Shown: positions 18,758 to 29,500 of the stretch, piece by piece
Layout of the letters: each line of letters opens with the position of its first letter
Numbering within the stretch: position 1 is the stretch's first letter
Assembly (NCBI GenBank): GCA_964489425.1
Contig: CAZAYP010000013.1
Location: forward strand, 23,168 to 87,167
Reading direction: 5' to 3'
Length of the DNA stretch: 64,000 nucleotides
Source of the DNA: CAZAYP01 sp964489425 [NCBI: uncultured Verrucomicrobiota bacterium]
GTDB taxonomy: Bacteria; Verrucomicrobiota; Kiritimatiellia; RZYC01
Made by a program: the position numbers and the translations under genes
Notes under the pieces: model-generated
Seen by the model: only the letters and a program-made list of their open reading frames with translations
Told to the model about the DNA's origin: nothing
Databases searched by the model: none

Positions 18758-19675
18758 CTAGTCGGAAAGCATGACGCGGTAATGCCCGTTGCCCGCAGGC
18801 AAGCCATCGGGAATCGTGACGCTCATCATGTCGTTCGTGGCGACGACCGGCCCGGCGACATCGGTGAACGCCGGGCTGTTCTTCAGGTCATCCTCGGTGT
18901 ACTGGATGATGTAAGACAGGCCGCGTACCGCTGACCAGACCAAGGTGACGTCCCGGAGTTCAATGGGCGCGCCATCGTTGATCGCCAGCACGTTGTTGGG
19001 ATCGCCCGGATTGGTGCTGGCGCGGACTTCGTCGCCGTTGCCCATGCCATCACCGTCGGAGTCTTCATCGTAGTCGCTGATGCCGTCGCCATCCGAGTCG
19101 GCCAGGCCGGAGTCGGTGCCGGTGATGGCTTCCACGGTATTGACCAGGCCGTCGCTATCGCTGTCGCCGCCATCCAGCGGGGAGCGGGTGGCGCTGAGGG
19201 TCACGGCATATAATTCCACCGTCGACACCGTCGACATGATGGGAGAATCGCCGTAGTAGGTGGCGCTGGCCGGTGTCGCGCTATTGAATACACGTACGAA
19301 GAACGAAGTTCTGAAATACGTTTTTTCAGTTTCGGTGATGGCATAGGCAAACAGGCCGGCATCCGCGGCTGACTGGCAAGTCAGGGCGCCAATCCCGGTC
19401 TCGTTGAGCAGGCTGTTACGCGCATCGGCGGTGCCGTCGATGGCCGGCGGATAGTTGGTGGTGCCAACCAGGAATTGCACGCGACACCCCGGGGCTTCCA
19501 CGGTGCCTGGCAGCGGCATTCCGTACTGGTTGCAGATGCTGTCTGGCGTGTAAATAAAATATGGCATGCCCGGATCTTCGCCGGCCCAGGCGGTTCCCGC
19601 GGCAACCGTTACCGCGACCATCATGCCCACGCTGACCCGCAGCATGGATCCTATAAAATGTTTTTTCATATTCAT
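18758..19675 (-). CDS. Secreted protein with Ca-binding thrombospondin-type-3-like repeats
   Basis: The 305-residue product starts at the ATG at 19675 (SD AGAGGG five bases upstream). Residues 1-32 form a signal peptide (VSVGMMVAVTVAAGTAWA). The middle region, about 170-225, carries Asp-rich calcium-binding repeats (DSDSDGL, DSDGDGISDYDEDSDGDGMGNGDE). The C-terminal 80 residues form a fibronectin-like beta-sandwich typical of PVC secreted proteins (VTLVWSAVRGLSYIIQYTEDDL). It lies downstream of a PEP-CTERM gene and a giant repeat protein on the same strand, so all three may build the same surface structure. No anchor is visible. Confidence 0.8.
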   Translation of the reverse strand: MNMKKHFIGSMLRVSVGMMVAVTVAAGTAWAGEDPGMPYFIYTPDSICNQYGMPLPGTVEAPGCRVQFLVGTTNYPPAIDGTADARNSLLNETGIGALTCQSAADAGLFAYAITETEKTYFRTSFFVRVFNSATPASATYYGDSPIMSTVSTVELYAVTLSATRSPLDGGDSDSDGLVNTVEAITGTDSGLADSDGDGISDYDEDSDGDGMGNGDEVRASTNPGDPNNVLAINDGAPIELRDVTLVWSAVRGLSYIIQYTEDDLKNSPAFTDVAGPVVATNDMMSVTIPDGLPAGNGHYRVMLSD

Positions 19676-19696
19676 GGTCACCCTCTCACGACTATC

Positions 19697-19725
19697 AATA
19701 TACACAGTGTGTGGGCCCCTGTTTA
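19697..19725 (-). promoter_or_regulatory. Candidate promoter of the Ca-repeat protein gene
   Basis: On the minus strand TAAACA (19725-19720) and TATATT (19702-19697) are separated by 17 bases, about 22 bases before the start codon at 19675. The -10 is good and the -35 moderate. The sequence GTGTATATT also occurs at the candidate -10 of the gene starting at 2846. Confidence 0.35.
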
Positions 19726-19754
19726 GGCAGCACCCGAATTTCGGCAATATTTTT

Positions 19755-20405
19755 TCATGGTCTCCCGACCAGCACGCTGACCCGCGCTTTCTTTTTCTCC
19801 ATGCTGATCAGCAAGCCACAGAACAAAGCCGCCGCAAACATCATCAGCGAACTGGTGCCTGGTTCAGGTATCACCCACAAATTCGTGGTATAGTTGGCCA
19901 TTCCGCCGCCCAGGTCAAGATCGCCGGAGGGAGGATCTTCGCTGGGAACCGCCGTGAGAGGCGTAGTACCCCAATCTACGGTCCCCCAATTCTGCATGCC
20001 ATCAAAAGCATTATCCGCGGCGTAGTCGAAAAACCGAACGTAAAACGAAGTGGGTTGAAAGGTGGCGGTGTCATAAGAAATCCAGTATGGGTTAATGTGG
20101 CCATTTTCGCCTTCCTGTTGAACCACACGGCCATAGGTGATCAAGGTTTCGCCAACACCCAAGCTGTTGGCAATGGCGCTAGTTAAACCAAAGGCAGTCA
20201 GGGTAGATGCAGCGGCCTGAGTGGTGCCGATAATCATGTACCAAGACCCCACCGCCAAGGGGGTTCCCCCCCCGTCTTCCATGGGGTCGCCAGTTTCCTG
20301 CCAGAGCCAGAACGAAACCGTGGCACCCTGGCTGGACGCAACGCCTGCCAAGCAGAGCGCCATGGCCACCCATCCTATGTACCAGTATCGGTTCATTGTT
20401 TTCAT
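19755..20405 (-). CDS. PEP-CTERM sorting-domain protein
   Basis: The 216-residue protein has a signal peptide (YWYIGWVAMALCLAGVASSQGA) and a C-terminal PEP-CTERM signal: PEPGTS, a hydrophobic helix SLMMFAAALFCGLLI, then a basic cluster MEKKKAR. Such proteins are processed by an exosortase (EpsH/XrtA type) and exported to the envelope or matrix; the exosortase gene is not in this window. Unusually, about ten residues follow the basic cluster. The ATG at 20405 is chosen because GAGGG precedes it; the mature domain (about residues 27-185) is a beta-rich domain that I do not recognise. Confidence 0.85.
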   Translation of the reverse strand: MKTMNRYWYIGWVAMALCLAGVASSQGATVSFWLWQETGDPMEDGGGTPLAVGSWYMIIGTTQAAASTLTAFGLTSAIANSLGVGETLITYGRVVQQEGENGHINPYWISYDTATFQPTSFYVRFFDYAADNAFDGMQNWGTVDWGTTPLTAVPSEDPPSGDLDLGGGMANYTTNLWVIPEPGTSSLMMFAAALFCGLLISMEKKKARVSVLVGRP

Positions 20406-20518
20406 CGTCAGGCCCTCTTCAAAACATCGGCCAGTCGCATGCACGGCTTTACCGATCTCCTGAGCCTTTCTCTACTTCTCATCATAATACCGGATTTGTC
20501 TGATCTCGTAAAGCCTTT

Positions 20519-23500
20519 TTAATGTAAATCTAGCGTCGGGTCATTGTATGCCCGCACGGGCTTCCATAGATAGGGTACCACGTTGGTCACGCTCCGCACG
20601 ACCAATCCATCATCAGATTTCAAGAATCCGGCGCTGTAATTTTTCCACGCCCCGTCAAAATATTGCCATGTGTTGTTGCGGTAGAAAATCTGGTAGCCGT
20701 TGCGCTGGGTGGCTTTGTTGTATGTCCAAATGGCATCCGAGATCGGGGCGCTGCCCCGCCATGGGCGGAACCCGGCGTCGCGCAACGTGTTCAACATGTT
20801 GGTGGTTGCGTTGCCAGGGGTGTTGAACGTGAAAAATGTATACGCCCGGTTGGTTGAGGATAGCCCGCCGATAACCGATATCTGGGGTTGATAATTGGTG
20901 GCCGGAAGGCGGCCGGCAAAAAACAACTGGGTGCTGATGCCGTTGCCAGGGATGTTGATGATAACCGGCTGATTGTCCGGAAGGGCCGCATCGCCGGCGA
21001 GGGACCCGACGGATTTCCCGGGGCCCACCATGCTGTAATACCATTTGGCGTCGTTGGCGAGGTACACCTGTTGTGTCGCAGCCCACGAATCGATGCCGCC
21101 ACCCACCCAACTGATCCGCGTGGCCAACGCAGCCAGAATGCCCCGCGGCAGATCGCTGCCGAATATAAACACGACCGAGTTCGTATCCGGGACAGCGGGT
21201 AACGTCACCCAGTTGCGGCCCGAGTAGAGTCGGATGCGTTTGCCGACGTACACTTGGGCGCTGGCTTTTTTATGGGATCCCTTGTCCCATCGGTCTTTGT
21301 AGGAAACCCGGTAGAAGCGCAGATTGTCGCCCATGGCAAAGGCATTGGTATCGACATAGTAGGGCTCGCTGAGGGTCTCGTTGAGCAAAGCCCATTCGGA
21401 AGCATTGGTCAGGGCGTCCGAGTAGGCGGTGGTGTCTTTGTAAATCACGTTGTACGTTTTGGCGGCGGCGGATCCGGTCCATTTCAGCTTGATTTTCGTA
21501 CCCCCCACGTGCTCGGCCTGGGTGACCACCAGGAACCCGATCAGGATATTGGTCTGGGCGGTCAAAACGCCTTCGTTGCCCGCGCCATCGCGGCCCGCCA
21601 CGGCCAGGTTGTAGGTCTGGCCGCTGAGCAGGTTGGTAAGGATGATGGCGTTGGTCTGCCGCACACCAAGTTCGGGATAGGCCGTCACGTCGTAGTACTG
21701 GTCGGTAGCGGCCACGTCGTGGTCGCCGTAGTTCCAGTAGACGCGGTAAGAGTGCCAGGGCGAGAGCCCGTCATCGCCCGGCGGATCCCACTGGATTCCG
21801 GCCTCGCTCTCGTCGTCGAACCCGGCGTCCATCAGCTTGAAGTTGGCCGGCTGTGTCGGCTGCGTACGATCAATCTTCACCACGTAGCGCGTGTTGGCGC
21901 CCTTGGTCCGGTCATTGGCGCGGTCCACGTCGTTGTCCACGGCAAACAAGTACCCGGTGTGGATGCCTTCCGGCAGGCCGCCCCCCGCCAGGGTGAAGTT
22001 GGTGCCCGTGCCCAGCGTAGACCCGTCCCCGAGCCCTGTGGGTTCAGGATCGTCCAGCGCCGTGCGCCGGTACTCGTACACGCCCGAGTTGCCCGGGTCG
22101 CGCGCGGCGAGGAACGTGACGTCCAGGCTCGCCAGGTTGGTCCACGTGGCAATGCCATCCACGCGCACATCGTCAAAATAGATGCTGCGCGCATCGCGGG
22201 TCACGCAGTATACCCGCAGCGTGACCGCCGTATTTGTATCGTAAATCTGGAACGCATAGTTGTCGTAGCTGTCGTTGTTGTTGACTTCCATCTCCGCGAT
22301 CCGCGTCCACGCCGCTCCGTTGGCCCGCTCCACGCTGATCGTTTCCGCCCCGGCGCCGCTGAGATAGGCGGACAGGGTCAGTTGGCCCGGGTAATCCTTG
22401 GGCGGCAGCACCAGGTAATCGCCGGCGGTATTGAATCCCGCCCGCCGCCCGTCGCCGTCGCTCGACGTGCCCACGCCCACGTACATGCCGTAGCCGTACC
22501 ACGTGCCGTTGGCGTCCGCATCGCTCCAGTCGCCCTCGCTGTGCTGGTCCCAGTCGGTGAAGAAGTCGCAATGGATCAGTTCCGGCATGGCTACCACATC
22601 AAGGCCTTTCATCGCCGGGCCGCGCACATCGTCGTCCGATACGCTAAATGCAAAGTTCGATACGCCCACGGCCGAGTCGCCGGTGCGGTCCGTGTCATAA
22701 TCCGCAAACGTCACCCGGCAGGTCCAGGTGCCCAGGGTGTTCATCTCGTACCACGCGCGGACCTGGTGCTTGCCGTAATGGAAGTTGGTGCCGGTGCCGT
22801 CGCCATTGGATATGTTGAACCCGTCCAGCAGGTCGTTGTTCGACACCAGGCCCAGCGGGCTGTACAGGCTGTAGCGCGGCGCGAACCCACTGCCGGTCCC
22901 GTACACCCCGTTGACGTCCCGTACCATGCCGGTCATTGAGATCGCGTTGGTCATCTCGCCGTCAAGCAAGGCCAGGCCCGGCGCCGACACGGGGCCGTTA
23001 ACGCGGAAGGAGAGCAGGACCGGCGTGTTGGTGTCCTCGTCGTACACGCCCAGGATGCCCACCTGCGCGCTGGCCAGCGCCGCGCGGTCGTTGGTGCGAT
23101 CGTTGTCGCCGTCCACGAGCATGGCCACCACCTTGGAGGTCGACGCGTTGTACAGGTCGTCGATCACCCCGGCCGTGAACTGGGCCTGGTCCGCGAAGCT
23201 CCACACGTTGGTCACAACCCGGTTGATGCCGTCCGCAGAACTCAACCCGACCTGCCAGCGCGGGACCGTGGTTTCGGAAGACAGCAACGTGGCCTCGGTG
23301 GCGAAGTTCAGGAGGCGCCACGAGCACACCTGGTTGGTGCTGGCGTTGTTGCCACACGACATGCCGGAGGCGGCGTCCAGACACCCGAACGCGAGATACA
23401 GCGGCGCAGCGGACAAATGTGCCAGGTACTCATCCGTCAGCCAGAAAACGCGGTTGGTGCTGCTGCCATCGCGTTCGGTGATGGCGCCATCTGCCGCCGT

Positions 23501-26500
23501 GTTGGTGGCCACCACGAGATACGCGCTGCCCAGGCCGCCATAGGTCATGGTCCGGTATTCTGGCGCAACGGCGTCGTCATCCGTTACCGTAAACTCAAAA
23601 TTGGACACCGTGACCAGCGAGTCGTTCAGCTTGTCGCGATCCGTGTCCGCCACCTGTACGCTCACGGTCCACGTGCCCAGGGACATCTCGGCATAGCTCA
23701 CGCGCTGGGTGCCGCCAATCTCGTGATCCGCCGCCCAACTCGCCTGCGGACTGTCCTCGGCCGGGGTGGGCGTACAAGGCGTCACCCCGCCCACCTGACC
23801 CTCAGGCCGGAACAGACGGAACCAGTTTGACGCGCCGCCCCACACGCCGCTGTAGATGTCGCGAACCCGCGAGGTGAAGGAGAATCCCTGGGTGGCCAGG
23901 TCCGCATCCGTCACGCTGTACGCCTTGGTGGCGTCGCCGCAGATTCGCAGGTAGTCGGTGCCGCCCTCGATCTGTGGCCCGGCGCTATCGTCGTCGATCA
24001 CCTGGGCGGCGGTCAGGAAGGTCAGCAGGTAGTTGGTCCGCACCGTACGGTCGTACTCAATGTTGTCGCCCACCTCGCCGACCGCGTCCGCGTACGCGCC
24101 GCGGTCGTTGTCCTCGTCCTCAGCGCTGATCGTGATGTAGTAGGTGTTGTTGGTGTCAAAGTCGCCGATGGTGAAGGCGTTGTTCTGGTACGTGGTCACG
24201 CTAAGGCCGCCATTGTACCCAACCACCCGGTTGCTGAACATGTTGTTTTCCGGCGTGCCGGCCACGTTGTTGGTCACGCTGCCCAGCGAGTACCACACCT
24301 CCCAGTTGGGCGTCACTCGCCCGTCCGGGGAGCCGATGTTGCATATTTCGTTGTGGTTGGTCAGGAACACGCCGCTGGGATCGGTCCAGCCGATGGCAAA
24401 ATCAATTTTATTTCCGGCATTGGCCAGTTCCGCATCGGTGATCGAGGTGTTGGTGGCCACCCCGTTGTAGTTGGTGGTGCCCAGGTACACCAGGGACGGG
24501 GTGGGCCCCGCGATGTCGTCGTCCGTGGACGAGAGCGTGAAGCTGATGTCGCTGGCCGCAGATAGCGCCCCCTGTGCGTCGCGCGCCCGGACCCGCAGGT
24601 TGTACGATCCGTTGGCCTGGCCAATCAGTTCGGTCGTGTCAAGGTACAGCGCGTTGCTGGCCACGTTTTCGCGGTGCGTGATGGCCGCGTTTTCGCCCAG
24701 CGCCCCGCTGTTGAACTCCACCAGGTAGCTGGTCACCTTGTCATTCGCATCCGTGGACCGATCCCAGGCGAACCGGACATTGCCGTCCACGCTTTCCACG
24801 TTGCCCGCATCGTTGGTGCGTGCCGCCAGGTTGCCCGGCGCCGTAGGCAGGCTGTCGTTCATGACCCCGCTGGTGTTGAGGGCTACATCGAACCACGAAT
24901 CAATGTCGCCATCCGACAACTCTTCATCCCACGCTGAGGCATCGCCCGCACCGTCGTCGAAGCTGTACTTGAGGATGTTGAGCGCATCCAGCGCATCCGT
25001 GGTCCCATAGGCGGCCGTGGTGTCGCCGTCGTTGGCCCACCCGCCCGGCACCACGGCGTGGTAAGACGCCACCGTAAATCGGCCCGTGATGCTGCCGGCC
25101 AGGCCCAGGTCGTCGCGGTCGATCTTGATTTCCATGACGTTGTTGGCTGCCGAGAAATTGCACTGGTCGTTGCCGAGGGTGGGTGGCGCGTACCAGCTGG
25201 ATCCGCTATCCGCATAGAGCTCAATGCGTTGGCCCACGCCGTTGATGGTATGTACGATGATGTTGCGCTCCGGGTAATGGGCGTTGGCGGTGTCGTTGTA
25301 GTCGCCGCCAATGGAGGTGCCGGAATCATCTGCCATCCAGGTCATGGCGTCGTCCGCATTGTTCCGATCGCTGTCCACGGCAATCGCCAGGTACGGATAC
25401 GCGATGTCCGTGATGTCACTGAACGTGGCCAGAAAATAGATGTTGTCGGCATCGGCGAACACCCGGAACTCGGTCAGGTCCACGTCATCATCGTGGTCCG
25501 AGTCTTCGCGCGCTTCCCAGTGCTTATCCTTGATGATGAACTCGTTGGAGCTGACCGTGGCGGAGTTGACCACCGTGGGCGCAATCCCCAGCCAGTCGGA
25601 GGGGTCGCCATCAATGGTGATGGATCGCACATAGCCCGTGCCCTGGACCACGAAATCGTACGTAGCCTCACTGCCGTCATCGTTGTTCACCGTGATGGTG
25701 GCGGTGCGGGTCCCCGTGGCCGTGGGGGTGAACCGGACGGTTAAGTTGGACTTGGTGGCGGGGGTCACGGTGCTCGGGAATTCCCGCACTACGAATTCCG
25801 CGGCTTGGGCGCCGCTGGTGGTTACGCCCGAAATCGTCAGCGCCCCGCTGCCCGAGTTGGTGACGAAAAAGGTGTGGTCCATGGAGGCGTTGACCTCTAC
25901 CCGCCCGAAATCTGTTCCGTCGTCCAGGGTGGGGGAGGTGTCGCCATCGGCGATTTCAGCGGAATTCGTGCCCAGCACGGCGATTTCCGGCCCGGCGGCA
26001 AACCGGATTTCCATGTCGCCGTTGTTGGAGTTGATGGTGAAGGACCCGCTGCCCAGGGCGGGGGTGAACCCGGTTGTGTTGAGCGTAAACTTGGTGCTAT
26101 CAAAGTCGATCAGATTCCCGGCGTTCATGATGGTCCAGGTATAGGAGGCGGTGTTGTCAAACCCGGGCGGGTTGCCGATGATCTTGATGACCACGTCGTT
26201 GCCGTCCGTGGCGTTGATGTCCACGTCGCCCGTGCCGCCGCCAATCAAGAAATAATCGCACAGCTGGCCCGTCATGTTGGTGGACGAGATATTCCACAAA
26301 ATGTTGGCGTTGTTGTTCAGCGCCAGCGCGGCCGCGCGCATGGTGCTGTTCGTGCCCTCAACATCCGCGGGATCCACGGTGCCGTTGACCGTGAGCGTGC
26401 CCAGGGCGCGGTCGCCGAAATCCCCCATCAAGGTGGCGCCGCTGGCCACGGTCACATTCTGGGCATCCACCAGGCCCCCCATGATCAGCTTGCCGGCGTT

Positions 26501-29500
26501 GACGGCGATGGTGCTGGCATTGGTGATCCGGCCAATGGTCAGGGCCCCGTTGCCGGTTTTGTTGAAGTTCCCGGCGCCGGAAATCACGCCGCTGACGGTC
26601 ATGGTGGTGCTGCCCGAGTCCACCTCGATGGCGCCAGTGCCGTCGGCGGGGATGTGCACATCCTTGGTGGTTGAACCGTTGGCGCCGGTGTAGAGCAGCA
26701 CGCCGGTGGTCCCGGTGTCGCCGAGTTGCACCGCGTTGGTGGCGGTGCTGTCGCCCAAGGGCTGATCTGTGGATGCGCCGGCAATGGTCGGCACGCTGAC
26801 CTTCCCGTTCAGGATTTGAATGCCGCCCTGGGCGGTGCCGCCATAGCTGTTGTTGCCCGCCAGCACCAGCGTACCGGATCCGGTTTTGATCAGCTTGTGC
26901 GCATAGTCGTCGGAAGCGCCGCTGATCGGGCCGCTGAACGTGGTGGAGGTGTTGTCTCCGCCCACGGTGAGCAGCGCGTCGTTGCGCAGGGAAATCGTGC
27001 CGCCACCGGCAACGGAGCCCACGGTGTCGTTGGTGGCCGTGAGCGTGGCGCCGCTGGCCACGGACACCGCCGACCCGTTGGGGATGACGTCGGCTGCGCC
27101 CAGGATCATGGTGCCATTGCTGATAATCGTGGCCCCGGCATACGTCGAGGCAAACGACAAGTTCAGGATGCCGGCGCCATCCTTGATCAACTGCCCCACG
27201 TTGGCGCCCACGGCGGCGTTGGAGACGCTCAGGTTCCCGGCCCCGCCAAAGAACACGTTGCGTCCACCCGCGTCGCCGTTGATGCCGCCCACCAGGGTCA
27301 GGTTGCCGGAGTCGGAGCTGATGCGTGCGGCCGCGGCCAGCGTGATGGCGCCCTGCCACTTGTTGTTGTATTGGATGTTGCGCAGCGCGCCATCCTCGGC
27401 CACGCCGCCCCCGGACAGGGTGAGCGGTTCCGCGTCAAACGTTTCGGCCGAGCTTCCCGGGGCCAGTTCCAGCGCACCGCCGACTGCCGCCGTGGTGCCG
27501 GCCGCGGTGCCGCCCAGCGCCGAGGCTTTCACGATGCGCAGCGGCCCGTTGTTCACGGTCATGGTGCCGCTGAAATCGCTGGCATTGGCCTGGTAGGTCA
27601 AGGTCATCCGGCCGCTGCCCTGCTTGGTGACGTTGCCCGTGCTGCGCAATTGCGTGTTGAACGTCAGCGTTTGCGCGGATTCGTTGGTCCAGCTCTGGTC
27701 GGCGCCGATGTTGACCCGCTGGATGGCCAGCGCGTGCGTGCCGCCGGATCCGGAACTCACGGCAATGCCCGCGCCGTTGATGGTCATGGCCGGGGTCACG
27801 CTGCGGTTGGTAAACAGCAGGTTGCCGTCGGCATACTCGTTGAACCGCAGGCCGGCCGTGGTGACGGCGGCCGTGTTACTGATGGTGGTGCCGTTGGCAA
27901 AACTGTCGCCGAAGATGGCTACGGCGGCCGCGGCCGGAACCGTGTACCCGGACCAGTTGGTGGCGTTTTCCCAGGCAAACGTGGTGCCCGAACCGGTCCA
28001 GACCGGCTCCACCTTGTTGAGTAGTTCAGCCCAACTGCGGGCCACGCGCACCTCGTCGAAGTAACAAGCCCCCGGCGAGTTGGCCCCGCCCGCGCCCAGC
28101 CGGACGCCGTTGAGCGAGATGATCCGATCCGCCGCCAGCGTCGTGGTCGCGTCCCAGGCCGCCGGCTGCACCGACGGAATCGCGTCGGTCTTGTAATACC
28201 CCTTGGTCGAGAACTGCTTGGTCTGGAAGTCGTATTTGCCGATGATGATGTAATCGCTGCCCACGCCCGCGGTCAATGAGTAGGGCGATGCGGTTTCGCT
28301 GCTGCCGCCATCGTAGGAGCCCAGCCCAAGCTTCTGGTCCTGGCCGGCAAGCTCGCCAAAGAACGCCCGTTCCGTGCCGTTGCTGCAGAACGACAGGCCC
28401 ATCCAGCGATCCGCGCCGCCCGTGGTGTGGTTCACAAACGCGGCGGCGAAAATAACGCCGGTGTTCACGGTCGGAAACGTGCGGTACGCGGTCAGGCTTT
28501 GCCCCGCCCCGGGCGTCACCACCACCTTGTTGCCCAGGTTGGTCGGATAGCCCGTCACGTTGCCAAAGCTGCCGGCGGAAATCGTGTAGGCGCCCGCCGA
28601 GCTCTCGACCCACGTGTTGCCGTTGGTCCACCCGAAGCCGCCGGACTTGGCGTTCAACTGCCCACCTTCGTCGTACATGAACTCGTCCACGATTTCCCAC
28701 GCGCTGTAGGGCGGCTTCACCCAGTACGTCTGCACGTCGGTCTTGTGGATCGCCGCCGCATCAAAATTGCCCACGCCGCTGGTCGTGCTGACCACCGTGG
28801 CCGTGGAAATATTGGCCGTGGTCATGGCCAGCCATTTCAACTGCGCCCCGGGTTTGATGTCCGTGGTCATCGCCAGCCGCAGCGTCGTGTACGCCGGCAG
28901 GTCGATGATCTCTACGTAGTTCTTGGTGCCAAAATTGTTGGTGGTCCACTGGAACCAGACTTCTTCCACGGAACTGGCCGCCTCGGCCGACGCGTTGTTC
29001 ACATTCAGGTAGCAGTACGTCGCGTCGTTGCTCGTCACCGGCGTGCCAAGGCTCATCAGGCCGCTCTGGTGGTTCACCTCCACCACGGCCACGCCGCACA
29101 CATCGTTGCCCGGCCCGCCGATGATGTCGTCATCGTTGAACACGTTGATGACATAGCTTTTGCTGTTTTCGAGGTTGATGTTGAAGCTGGCGGGGTCGCC
29201 CCACCCCCACGCGCTGCCACCGGCGTCAATCGATCCGTTGAACTGCACGTCGTTGTTCGGCGTCAGGGTGAAGCCGGTATACTCGCCCCACTGCTTGGTC
29301 CAACTGCCGTTATCGTTAAACTTGTGCCATTGGTCGCCCGTGGCCGCGGGATTCGACGTCTTGATAATCTGGTACCAAATATACGAGGTGGTGTAGGTTT
29401 TCCGCGTGAAATCCCCGGAATACCCGCCGCCCGCCAGGTCCAGTGCGTCATAACCCCAGTCTTCCGCTTGGGCCATCGCGCCACCCATGGCGATGACCAG

